NCBI RefSeq assembly: GCF_026151205.1
Contig: NC_087077.1
Coordinates: 7,183,983-7,247,982 of the forward strand
DNA from: Bolinopsis microptera
Lineage: Eukaryota; Ctenophora; Tentaculata; Lobata; Bolinopsidae
DNA: 64,000 bases
Direction of reading: 5' to 3'
The stretch's first letter is position 1. Each line of letters opens with the position of its first letter. Shown here in pieces: positions 25,150 through 36,084 of the stretch. A model generated the notes under the pieces. The model saw only the letters and a list, made by a program, of their open reading frames with translations. It was not told where the DNA came from and searched no databases. Made by a program: the position numbers and the translations under genes.

Positions 25150-26258
25150 CACAGTGGGCTGTGAGTGGGGGTCATGCTAGCATAGGGTATTTTAGACCAT
25201 CACACATGCCCCTAACTTTGTTTCTAAGGTAATTTGGGTACAAAAATACGATTCCAATCATTTACAGGGCCGAAAATGTCTCAGAAAAAATTTTTGGGCC
25301 GATTTTAAGCAATCTTGTAGTCAAAAAATAGGAGGCTGATCCCAGGAAAAGTTGTTTTTTTAGAGGTTTAATCAATTTTAAAGCTCTTTTATGAACTGTA
25401 AACGAAGGACAGCTATCTTAGGAACTCAAATCTTTTTGAATTATGAAAAAATATTGATCAGAACAAAAGTTGTGCCCATTTATATGACCAAAATTTTCTG
25501 AAACACCAAAATTGTTCCTGTTATTTTCAAAAATTTCGTTTAAAATCACGATTTTTTGGATTTTTATCAATTTTAACTATAATAATTGTGATATTTTGAT
25601 TTTTCATCCATATGCATCTGGTCTAGGATGCAAAAAAGGCCACAAACATGGAGAATAACTAAAATATGTCAATTTAATAGCAAAATTGAGCTCATAAATT
25701 ATCTAAAAATGCAGCAAATTTTACCCAATTTTTGAGTTTCTTAATTTTGTAAACAGAGTTGCCCAAAAGTTCCCAAAGTGATTCTTATTGCATCTGATAG
25801 GGAATTGTCTAAGCTTTCTGATGATACCATGCATTATACCGAACTATTGCAAACCAACAACGATTTCTGTCGTTAAATACCCCAAAAATTGCCTAAAATA
25901 CACGCCATAAAAAAGGCGCGGTCAAAAATCAGGTGAAAATGTTAAAGTCACACAGTTTTTTTTAGATGGCTGAGTATTCTTAAGTACTATACTGTATTTC
26001 AATTATTAAAAACTGCCTTGATCAGGCATTTTAGCCCAAAATAATAAATATTAGGCAATTTTTGGCTAAAAAAGGCAAAATTTCTTGACAGTGAAAAATG
26101 CTATTTTTTCACGCGACGCCATTTTGGCATCTTGCAAAGTTTTTAATTACGGTTTTTTGCATGAAATCGGGCTAGCGTTTTACAATAAGGAAAGCTTATT
26201 TTCAAAGAAATTTAAGAAAGTCGATTTTAGGCCTATGCTAGCATGGTAGCCCACTGTG
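25150..26258. mobile_element. Transib-like non-autonomous element, CACAGTG termini, 5-bp target duplication
   Basis: The left end CACAGTGGGCT and the right end AGCCCACTGTG are exact inverted repeats. A second inverted block ATGCTAGCATAGG follows after 13 bp on the left and 3 bp on the right. The 1109-bp element is flanked by AAACG on both sides (25145-25149 and 26259-26263). A CAC-initial terminus with a 5-bp duplication is the Transib/RAG-like pattern, and CACAGTG equals the RSS heptamer. No transposase frame is visible. Confidence 0.7.
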
Positions 26259-26263
26259 AAACG

Positions 26264-28070
26264 TATAAGGACACGTTCATTTGAGTTTGAGGATATTGGT
26301 AAATATAAGTGACCCTATTAAAAGGCACAGTGTAGTTGACTTTGTCACACTATGAAATTACACAAACCCTTGATGGTTAGGATAATCGTCTCATCCTCTA
26401 GGCTAACTTTGTCACTTAACGATATCTTAATCAGGTGATAAGATATCGCTTAAATACGGCCGGCACGGAAATGGTTACATTGTCACACTATAAACATGTG
26501 ACGGAGTAAATATGGACCCCTTGCTGCCATTTTTGACCAGATTTTTGAGTGTCCAGTTGATTGGATGGGTACGTATGACCTCTACTTACATATTTGACGA
26601 CTTTTTTCGTTAGATGGTGCACTCATGTTTACTCTGTCACACATTTAAGAAAACATGTGAAGAATGTTTAGGGCACCCTGATAAGCAATGCTGAGTAGTG
26701 TAGGTTTATTTGATGGCCTGGAAGTGATAGGAATTGTTATTATATCATATAGTCGTAAGGAATTAAAACACAGAAGGCACAAACAAGTTTACTTTGTCAC
26801 ATAATCTTGATGATATCTGAACATGTGTGAAATTGAACAAATAATGATATACCAGCTTAAACCCCTTATATTATGTACTATGATTCAAACAACACTGCTA
26901 GTACCACGCACCAGTCACATAAATCATTATCGGGTGGTAATATGTTAACAGTGTCACAATTAAACTACCGCAACATGGTCAAAAATAGGGTTATTTCGTC
27001 ACAAAAAAATTATTATAACTCTGTTAGCTCCTTGCTGGCAAAATAACTAGTTCATTGATGATAAAGTTACGTAGTATACTAATAGAGGTATAGCTCTTCA
27101 AAATAGGGGCAAGACATGTTTACTTTGTCACATCAGTAATTATTATAAGAGTTAGGTAATCGTCATCAGATTAACATATCTTTTTCGTAGTTTGGATCGA
27201 TTAATATAGGCAATAAAGCATCCTATGCCAATTTTAACACACTATCTTGATATTGTTGGGGCAGGGAAAGTTAATTTTGTCACATTTTCAGCGTCTTTGA
27301 CAAATTAATCTAAAATTGTTAAACTTGAGCTCTGATGTTCTGGACAATATTCTACCAATCGTTTCTGAAAGAATGTTGAATTCTAATAGAGTTATAGATC
27401 TTCAAAATAGAGGCAAGACATGTTTACTTTGTCACATCAGTTATTATAAGAGTTGGTAATCGTCATCAGATTAACAGATCTTTTTTTTGTAGTTTGGATC
27501 GATTAATATAGGCAATTAAGCATCATATGTCAATTTTAACACACTATCTTGATATTGTTGGGGCAGGGAAAGTTAATTTTGTTACATTTTCAGTGTCTTT
27601 GACAAATTAATCTAAAATTGTTAAACTTGAGCTCTGATGTTCTAGACAATATTCTACCAATCGTTTCTGAAAGAATGCTGAATTCTAATAGAGTTATAGA
27701 TCTTCAAAATAGGGGCAAGAAATGTTTACTTTGTCACATCAGTTATTATTAGAGTTAGGTAATCGTCATCAGATTAACAGATCTTTTTCGTAGTTTGGAT
27801 TGATTTATATAGGCAATAAAGCAGCCTATGCTAATTTTTACACACTATCTTGAAATTGTTGGGGCAGGAAAAGTTAATTTTGTCACATTTTTAGTGACTT
27901 TGACAAATTTAACCTAAAATTGTTGAACTTGAGCTCTGATGTTCTGGACAATATTCTACCGATTTTTTTCTGGAAGAATGTTCAATTCTAATAGAGTCAT
28001 AGAATATATAGATCTTCAAAATAGGGGCAAGACATGTTTACTTTGTCACATCAGTTATTATAAGAGTTAT
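26264..28070 (+). repeat. TTTGTCACA motif domain, left arm, with 305-bp tandem repeats
   Basis: At least a dozen copies of (A)CTTTGTCACA or close variants occur between 26340 and 28050. From about 27085 to 28065 they sit in three and a half tandem units of about 305 bp that share the motif pair TACTTTGTCACATCAG and AATTTTGTCACATTTT. The outer edge (GGACACGTTCATTTGAGTTT) reappears inverted at the far side of the nested cluster near 36812. No coding potential was recognised. Confidence 0.8.
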
Positions 28071-28079
28071 AATATAACT

Positions 28080-28890
28080 GATAGGAGGCCAAACGTCTTC
28101 TTCTCTACCAGTTCGGTCTGGTGTACCTCAAGGTTCTATACTTGGCCCTTTATTGTTTGTAATATTTATAAATGACATGTTCTCCTGTGTCTCTGAAGGC
28201 ACCAATATCGCCCTTTATGCAGATGACACTAAAATTTGGAGGGAGATCCTTGGTTACCCTGACCATCACATAATCCAAAATGACATCAACAGATTATATG
28301 ATTGGTCAGTGAGAAATCGAATGAAGTTCCACCCACAAAAGTGCAAAGCCCTCTCTGTGTCCCTGCAAAGAAACGTGCTGGATAACTTGCCATTCAATAC
28401 CTTCTTTTATAAACTTTCTGGAAGTGATATTGACTTTGTGCCCTCTCAGTCAGATTTAGGAGTCGCAATAAACTCCAGGTTTAATTGGGGTGCACAATGT
28501 AAAGCGCTTGTTTCCAAAGCTACCTCTAGACTCGGACTACTTAAGAGAACATGTCATTTCACTACTGATAAAAGGCAGAAAAGATCGTTCTATTTAGCGT
28601 TAATTAGGTCTATATTTGAACATTGTTCTGTCATATGGTCCCCTCAATCTGCAACTCATCTTCAACAGTTTGTTGCTATCCAAAAGAGGGCTATTAAATG
28701 GATCAATGGTGAACCTTACTCCAGTTATAATGACGAGAAACTTGCTACAGAGCAAAAGAAACTAAATATTCTCCCTGTTAAACAGAAGTTTATTTATAAC
28801 GATCTTATGACCTTCTATAAAATAGTGAATAGCATAATTCCAGTTTCGCTCCCTACATATATAGTCCTATGCCGTCCAGAGGGCACCCGA
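28080..28890 (+). pseudogene. LINE (non-LTR retrotransposon) reverse transcriptase fragment
   Basis: Read from about 28082, the frame contains the RT palm signatures SGVPQGSILGPLLFVIFIND and YADDTKIW (catalytic DD), followed by the thumb-side region LGVAINSRFNWGAQ and AIKWING of LINE ORF2 proteins. The upstream palm, endonuclease and 5' part are missing, so the copy is 5'-truncated. It is broken at 28891 by insertion of the foldback element; probable 3' tail sequence resumes at 36085 (TAATTGAATTTTCAAATAAA within 36097-36118). A similar tail occurs at 56820-56863. It looks like a jockey/CR1/Rex-group element, but the clade is not fixed. Confidence 0.85.
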
Positions 28891-30189
28891 TAGATGTGGA
28901 TACTGGCGGGGAGGTGATAATTGTTTGTTTACATTAATAGTGAGCACATGTTAAGCAGGCTGAGGAGGTGATCATTGTTTGTTTACATTTTAGGTCGAGC
29001 ACATGTTAAACAGGCTGATGAGGTGATACATATTTTGTATTATAGAAGGCTTGTAACACTTGTAACACTTGTAACGCCTTCTTGTAACCCCCCTTTGAGG
29101 GCCCCGAATTATTTTCTGAACGAAAGCTCAAAAATAACCGAGAAATCGACCTTCTTATTAACTCATTTTGATGACTGTTTCTGACCTAAAATTGCACGAA
29201 AAATCGATTTAGCTAGGTTTCAGAACCTATAAACACTTCCTTATTCCTCAAAATTGATATTTTATAGTTGATACGAGCAACAAGCAACATATGTTTTGAT
29301 CCTTCGGTTCTACAGCTCTTGACCTAGGGCTAAAACCGAAAGATCGAGGCAATCCTCACCTTAACTGATCGAACTGGTACTAACACAATTTTCAGATATA
29401 AATGTTCTTTGCAATACGTTTATTGCAGCTTTGCAACTTGAGTGAAGACCAGAGTACGAAAACACACAGCAGGTAAGCAACTCACTTTTGGTGACTGTTC
29501 CTCACGAACATTCTGATCCTGTAACATATGAACAGGGAGATCGTCTCCTTAACAAATCGAACAGGTACTATCACAATTTCCAGAGCACAGCATGATAACA
29601 AAGTCAAAAGAAACACAATGAAGGTAGGTTACGAACACCACAATATAACAATCATACTAACAACTGAATTAAATTTATTCTAACGACGGGCAGCCCTGAT
29701 GTGCTCCGTGATCCTCAACGAGCGACCACTTGTAATAAAGGTGTTATGTCATGTGACACCGATCCGTCCAATCACAAACAGGAAGAGTGAGCAGATTGAT
29801 ATCGTGTGTTTACTATCCTTATCTTTATTTGACCCTCTGTTCACATTGTTATCTCTACCACATCTCGACTCGGCAAGGTCCGTGTGGAATATCTGCACCG
29901 CGGTAAACACGCCATGATTACGTCATGAACTTGAAATAGTGTGATTGTTGTACTTATATAACCGTGCCCATTGCCCACGTACAATACAAACTGTTGGGGG
30001 GGGGGGGGGGGGGGTGGGTTTAAGATAAACAACCGATCTTGATAGTGTGTTGGTCGCTCCTCCAACTGACTGTGATGCTAACCGTTCAATCATGAACGGA
30101 ACATTAACATTGTTTAGTTATAGCATGTTTCGGTTTAATTGTTCAATTGCGGAGATTAGTATTATTAAAAACATTTACTCTAATATGAG

Positions 30190-30340
30190 GTCGCGATTAT
30201 GAACTGAGTGAGATTCCAAATGATGAACTGTGCTTTAAGTTTACACCAACTGGAAGCAAAGGAATAATGCATATATCCATGAGTGCTCCTTTGCTTAACT
30301 TAGACAGTAAGTGTTTGAAAACAGAATCTAGGACACGACT
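30190..30340 (+). other. Exon-like open segment in left foldback arm
   Basis: An open frame including RDYELSEIPNDELC and FTPTGSKG ends at a GTAAGT-like donor near 30308. The right arm (31374-31520, minus) carries the same frame with RDYELSGIPNDELC and TPTGGKG. The arms differ by a 6-nt in-frame indel. I do not recognise the peptide. It could be a captured host exon or a decayed element gene. Confidence 0.35.
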
Positions 30341-31373
30341 TCACTGACAAGAACTATATGTTCCAGGAGGAGGCAGTATACAGGAGGACAAGCATGGTTA
30401 TACCTGACAGAGTTGAAGTACTAGTTCAACATTGTGCAGTTCATTTTTACCAGGTTAGACACTCAAAATTTCAATTTGTGCTGTGTAATTAGTCTTTGCC
30501 TTTTTTAAATATGTAAACTTGGAATCCTTCTCACAATTGTAATAAGAGTTTGTGTAACTTTAAATGCTGCACTTGCCCTCAAAGTCGATGGAATTCATTT
30601 TGTGTGTGGGGTGTTTATTTTAGATGAGATAACACTGAAGTTCAAGTATTGATAAAATCGATAACGGGTAATAGGTGCGCTGTTGAAATGGTTCAGTCGA
30701 CCCCTCTTTACTTTTAGTTCGTTCACCAGCTGCATTTCATTTCGGTTCATGGGTTACAGCTTTGTTGTACGCTATTAAAGTTACGATTTTTATTTAAAAT
30801 CTACTTGTATTGAATGTAACTGGCAGATTTTTTAGCTGGTACCGTACATATTCGTATCGTATTTTTGGCCACATTGACGGTCCTTTACATTTAGGCTCGC
30901 AAACTGAAAACATACTCCATCGTTAACTGGTGCTACTGCAAATAACACTGCTTGTCTGTTTGAATTCATGCTACCATGATTACTGTGTCCGTGCTTAAAA
31001 ATTAACTGTGCATGTATCGATGTGAATTTAATTTCCTCTCAGTCTTAGAATCTTAATATGCCGTTTTCAATAAACCAAGTTTGTTATATTTAGAACATAT
31101 TATGTCACTGCGGAAGTTGTTTGAAGGGACCAGGTACTGTGGAGGTGTGTGTGAACACAGTCTCAGAAGATACAAAAGAATAAAAGACAACATACTACAT
31201 AGTAAAAATATATTATATACTGCATCATGTTGAACTGCAACTGGTAGGTAGTTCTGGGTAAAACCATGTCCGTCCTTGTGTACACCGCAAGTGCCTGCTA
31301 CTGTAACATAAATTTCTTGTCAGAGAATTCGTGTCCTAGTTTCTGTTTTCAAACACTTACCGTCCACGTTAAG

Positions 31374-31601
31374 CTAGGGAGCACTCATATCATAAATATA
31401 ATATATTCCTTTGCCTCCAGTTGGTGTAAGGCACAGTTCATCATTTGGAATCCCACTGAGTTCATAATCGCGACCACATATTACAGAAAACTTAATAATA
31501 CTAATGTCCGCATTCAACCGAGACATACTATAACTAAACAATGTTAATATTCTGTTCATGATTGGACGGTAAGAACCACAGTCAGTTGGAGGAGCGACCA
31601 C
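31374..31601 (-). other. Exon-like open segment in right foldback arm
   Basis: Inverted counterpart of the segment at 30190-30340. A 75-codon frame contains RDYELSGIPNDELC and TPTGGKGIYYIYD, then stops; a donor-like GTAAGTG follows a few bases later. No domain recognised. Conservation of frame between the two arms is the only support for coding. Confidence 0.35.
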
Positions 31602-31644
31602 AGCCTATCGTAAGCAACCCCCCCTCCCCCCAACACTCAACAGT

Positions 31645-32075
31645 TAATAACACCAGAATGTGTGTGTGTCTGTGTGTCTGTGTGTAATTTCCGAACGGTT
31701 ATACAAAAAAAACGGTAATAGTTACGGGACTGGTTTTTTCGGTATAGTGCTGACAAAACTCTGACGAAGCCCATAAGCAAATTTTATAAAAATCGGCCGG
31801 TGGTAAGTGGTTTAATTGATGATTTTGTTCCAGAAATGTGACATAAATGGATGGGAGAGAGAACGAGGAGGATAACATGTAACGTAATTAGTTTAGCCCC
31901 ACGTAATACTATAAGCTTAGAGCTCACTCTTGCGGCCGCTTTGTTTCAACTGTAGGGAGATTTCATACTTTCATAAGACAGCGTTATGCGTGATATCAAA
32001 TATATAATGCGGTTGTATACTTTTACATTGCAACTGTGACAGTAAAGTCCCGGCCGAAGGCACGGGTTACACTAG
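31645..32075 (+). mobile_element. Helitron-like insertion with hairpin and CTAG-T 3' end
   Basis: The 3' end reads CCCGGCCGAAGGCACGGG (a bulged 7-bp hairpin), then TTACACTAG followed by T, which matches the Helitron pattern of a hairpin a few bases before CTRR with insertion before T. The segment is absent from the left foldback arm, so it is an insertion. It begins near a TGTG/TCTG microsatellite; the 5' end is not resolved. No Rep/helicase frame, hence non-autonomous. Confidence 0.55.
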
Positions 32076-32130
32076 TAAGAGTATACGTATGTATAACAAT
32101 CACACTATTTTTAGTTCATGACGTAATCAT

Positions 32131-32430
32131 TGTTATTACTGTTCACACCTTTCTCTCTCTTTCGTGACAGAATACTTCTAACCGTGTTTACCTTTTCTAG
32201 CAATGACAAGCAAAGAAGGATAACCGATTGGACTGGGGAGGAGTGGAACTTTGGCAGCACACTACCGTCCAATCGGTAAGTATTTATAATGTTTAGTTAT
32301 TAGGTATTTATTTGGAATTGGTTTAATTTGGTTGTAAAGTTATTCTATTATGTAATAAAGTATTTTGTTTTACAGGTTTTGTACATACGACAAATACGGG
32401 TTTTATTGGTCAACTAGAGGCCACCTAACA
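32131..32430 (+). repeat. 5' LTR
   Basis: 300 bp, TG...CA with 5-bp TGTTA/TAACA inverted tips. It contains a GTAAGT donor at 32276 and a TTTTACAG acceptor ending at 32375, enclosing an intron of about 100 bp. The flanking reading frames include TDWTGEEWNFGSTLP before the intron and YDKYGFYWSTRGH after it. Confidence 0.93.
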
Positions 32431-32545
32431 GTGATAGCAGGAAGTCGGAAAACGTTCTACACAACGACCTGACAGTGGCACTTTGTTTGTGTGTTATTTA
32501 GACTACAATTTTAGAGACTAATTTGAGAGACAGTTTTAGGGTTTT

Positions 32546-32848
32546 TTGAGTCGAACTATAACTATGAGTCTTCGTGAGATACCAGTTTTAGACGACAGCG
32601 CTGACTACAGCACATGGAAGAAGAAAGTGCTAATATGGCAGCTTGGCACCGCAGCATCAACGAAACAGCAAGCTAGTAAGCTGATTATGAACATGAAAGG
32701 TAGACCACAGGAGGTTTCTATAAACACGACATTAAAGGTGCTAGGAGCAGAAGATGGAGTTGATAAACTCATTGCCGAACTGGACAAACTGTATAAGAAG
32801 GACAGTACCCAGTCTTTATTTAAGGCTGACCTTGGAAATACGGAATGA
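32546..32848 (+). pseudogene. Truncated gag-like protein of the LTR element
   Basis: A 100-codon frame; the second methionine (MSLREIP) may be the true start. It contains YSTWKKKVLIWQL, then KQQASKLIMNMKGR and DGVDKLIAELDKLYKKD. This is the N-terminal gag pattern (W-x-W, a K-Q helix, then LDxLYxKD) seen in copia-like elements of invertebrates. It stops after about 95 residues, without a zinc knuckle or protease, so it is a truncated remnant or a minimal product. It belongs to the same broad class as the copia remnant at the right edge of the window. Confidence 0.6.
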
Positions 32849-33659
32849 TCGAGAGAGCTGGCAATACATAAAAACCTTTGTTCAGAGTAGATTTTGAAAA
32901 GTATCTTGATTGAGAAACAAGAAGGCAATCAAATGAATGTTTTGTGTCGTTAAATGTATGAGTCAAGAGCGTTGAGTCAAATAAAAGTCAATGTTTCTAT
33001 TTTAGGAATTGTGAGTTTATTCAGCTTTATGTTTTGTAATTTGTTGTGTCGTGTTTTAAGTTTTTATCGCATTTTATTGTCGGATTCTATGATAATAAAT
33101 ATAGAAATGAGTCGAATATTTATTATAAGATCAATTATGTCTGTTTATAAGAAATAAGAGTGATATTCAGTATGTAAATTCAGTTCCATGATTCGTAGAA
33201 TCGTGTTTTAGTCGTTTTTTACGAGTTAATTGCTGAGCAATGTCAGGAGTATTATATATTATTTCGTCTCGTCAGTTTTTATTTTAAGTTTGTATATTTC
33301 ATTTTAATTTGCAAAAGAATGTGGTCGCAGGTAAACATAATAATATATCTGCGTATATAATATGTTTGTAGCTAATTTAGGTAGCTAATCTACTTTGCTG
33401 AGTTGTTCTTTTAGTATTTATCTCAAATTATTTACTCGTTTTATGGGGACGCTTTTAGTTTTTGAGCTAGATATTATAACATCTCGGTGAGTTTTTTTGA
33501 GAAGAAAGGAATCTCTCTATTGCTAGTAATTTTGAGCTCGTAGGTGTAGAAAGTACTTATAGTGTTAGCATTTGAAAATGCGCGCGCGCGTGGCATTTAT
33601 ATTTTAGCGGGGTTTTGAAGAAATTTTAATATGACTTGTTATGTTTTTCTCTGTAATAA

Positions 33660-34680
33660 GTTCTGAACAGTTTCGTCTCGATAGGTCACTCAAGGTGATA
33701 ATCTGAAGACATCTGCTCCAACGGGGTTGTTGAGCGAAAATACAGGGACGATTTTAATATTCGGCAGTTTCGTCTTGATAGGTCACTGCGGGTGATAATC
33801 TAAAGACAGCTGCAGCTCCAACGGGGTTGTTGAGCGAAAATACAGGGACGATTTTAATATTCGGCAGTTTCGTCTTGATAGGTCACTGCGGGTGATAATC
33901 TAAAGACAGCTGCAGCTCCAACGGGGTTTGTTGAGCGTATTTGTGGGTACAAGTTTATTGTTTGGTAGATTTGTCCAGATAGGTCACTGCGGGTGATAAT
34001 CTGAAGACAGCTGTAGCTCCAACAGGGTTGTTGAGCGTATTTGTGGGTACAAGTTTATTGTTTGGTAGATTTGTCCAGATAGGTCACTGCGGGTGATAAT
34101 CTGAAGACAGCTGTAGCTCCAACAGGGTTGTTGAGCGTATTTGTGGGTACAAGTTTATTGTTTGGTAGATTTGTCCAGATAGGTCACTGCGGGTGATAAT
34201 CTGAAGACAGCTGTAGCTCCAACAGGGTTGTTGAGCGTATTTAATTATTTGATGGATTCGTCCAGATAGGTCACTGCGGGTGATAATCTGAAGACAGCTA
34301 TAACCCAAACGGGGTTGTTGACTGTATTTAATTATTTAATGGATTCGTCCAGATAGGTCACTGCGGGTGATAATCTGAAGACAGCTATAACTCAAACGGG
34401 GTTGTTGACTGTATTTTAATTATTTAATGGATCCGTCCAGATAGGTCACTGCGGGTGATAATCTGAAGACAGCTATAACTCAAACGGGGTTGTTGACTGT
34501 ATTTTAATTATTTAATGGATCCGTCCAGATAGGTCACTGCGGGTGATAATCTGAAGACAGCTATAACTCAAACGGGGTTGTTGACTGTATTTTAATTATT
34601 TAATGGATTCGTCCAGATAGGTCACTGCGGGTGATAATCTGACGACAGCTGTAGCTCAGACGGGATCTTCGAGCGTAATT
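33660..34680 (+). repeat. Minisatellite, about 11 units of 86-101 bp
   Basis: The unit core AGATAGGTCACTGCGGGTGA followed by TAATCTGAAGACAGCT recurs from 33683 to 34618. The first six intervals are about 98-101 bp and the later ones about 86-88 bp, with GGATTCGTCC/GGATCCGTCC variants. It lies wholly between the two LTRs, so it is part of the mobile unit. Confidence 0.92.
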
Positions 34681-34750
34681 TTGTGTAATTTAATAGTGCA
34701 ATCTTGAGAGAAATTGGGGCTAGCATTGCTGGAAAAGGAAAACTGGGGAA

Positions 34751-35050
34751 TGTTATTACTGTTCACACCTTTCTCTCTCTTTCGTGACAGAATACTTCTA
34801 ACCGTGTTTACCTTTTCTAGCAATGACAAGCAAAGAAGGATAACCGATTGGACTGGGGAGGAGTGGAACTTTGGCAGCACACTACCGTCCAATCGGTAAG
34901 TATTTATAATGTTTAGTTATTAGGTATTTATTTGGAATTGGTTTAATTTGGTTGTAAAGTTATTCTATTATGTAATAAAGTATTTTGTTTTACAGGTTTT
35001 GTACATACGACAAATACGGGTTTTATTGGTCAACTAGAGGCCATCTAACA
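34751..35050 (+). repeat. 3' LTR
   Basis: Matches the 5' LTR at 299 of 300 positions. It is preceded by a purine-rich tract and followed by the ATCAT target duplication. Confidence 0.93.
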
Positions 35051-36084
35051 ATCATGGCGTGGGTACCGCGGTGCCGATATTGCACGCTGACCTTGCCAAG
35101 CCAAGCTGTGGTAGAGATAACAATTTGAACAGAGGGTCAAATACAGATAAGGAAAGTAAACATACGATATCCATCCCGCATCCGCTTACTCTTCCTGTTT
35201 GTTATTGGTCGGATCGGTGTCACGTGACATAACACCTCTATTACTATTGGTCGCTCGTTAAGGATCACGGAGCACATCAGGGCTGCCAGTCGTCAGAATA
35301 AATTTAATTCAGCTGTTAGTATGATTGTTATATTATTGTGGTGTTCGTAACCTACCTTCATTGTGTTTCTTTTGACTTTGTTAATATCATGCTCTGCTCT
35401 GGAAATTGTGATAGTGCCTGTTCAATTTGTTAAGGATACGATCTCCTTGATGTTATGTTGCAGGATCAGAATGTTCGTGAGGAACAGTCACCAAAAGTGA
35501 GTTGCTTACATGCTGTGTTTTTGTACTCTGGTCTTCACTCAAGTTGCAAAGCTGCAATAAACGTATCGCAAAGAACATTTCTATCTGAAAATTGTGTTAG
35601 TACCAGTTTGATCAGTTAAGGTGAGGATTGCCTCGATCTTTCGGTTTCAGCTTAACTCCTTAGGTCATGAGTAGAACCGAAGGATCAAAATATATGTTGC
35701 TTGTTGCTCGTATTAACTATAAAACATCAATTTTGAGGGATAAGGAAGTGTTTATAGGTTCTGAAACCTAGCTAAATCGATTTTTCGTGCAATTTTAGGT
35801 CAGAAACAGTCATCAAAATGAGTTAATAAGAAGGTTGATTTCTCGGTTATTTTTGAGCTTTCGTTCAGAAAATAATTCGGGGTCCTCAAAGGGGGGTAAC
35901 AAGAAGGCGTTACAAGTGTTACAAACCTTCTATAATACAAAATATGTATCACCTCCTCAGCCTGCTTAACATGTGCTCGACCTAAAATGTAAACAAACAA
36001 TTATCACCTCCTCAGCCTGCTTAACATGTGCTCACTATTAATGTAAACAAACAATTATCACCTCCCCGCCAGTATCCACATCTA

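Larger units (their letters stand above)
32131..35050 (+). mobile_element. Non-autonomous LTR retrotransposon, nearly identical 300-bp LTRs
   Basis: The 5' LTR is 32131-32430 and the 3' LTR 34751-35050. Both begin TGTTA and end TAACA, and they differ at one base by my reading (C at 32424, T at 35044). The target duplication ATCAT flanks the element (32126-32130 and 35051-35055). A purine tract (GGAAAAGGAAAACTGGGGAA) precedes the 3' LTR. The interior holds a truncated gag-like frame and a large minisatellite, with no protease, integrase or RT. It sits inside the right arm of the foldback element. One difference in 300 bp implies recent insertion, so an autonomous relative is probably active elsewhere in the genome. 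Confidence 0.95.
28893..36082. mobile_element. Foldback DNA element, about 1.4-kb inverted arms, TA target
   Basis: The ends GATGTGGATACTGGCGGGGA... and its inverted copy are bordered by TA on both sides. The left arm runs 28893 to about 30360. The right arm runs from 36082 to 35051, continues at 32130-32080 beyond an inserted LTR element, and again at about 31640-31290 beyond a Helitron-like insert. Removing both inserts restores arm collinearity, for example ATTACGTCATGAAC at 29918-29931 against its complement at 32112-32125. The spacer (about 30360-31290) has no recognisable gene. No transposase was found, so it is non-autonomous. The element interrupts a LINE copy. Confidence 0.85.

Noticed and set aside
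33660-34680. Regular array considered as a CRISPR-like or satellite locus
   Set aside because: Units are contiguous, without distinct spacers, and lie between two LTRs of a eukaryotic retrotransposon.
32131-35050. The 300-bp direct repeats considered as a tandem duplication of a host gene exon
   Set aside because: TG...CA tips, ATCAT target duplication and a purine tract identify them as LTRs.
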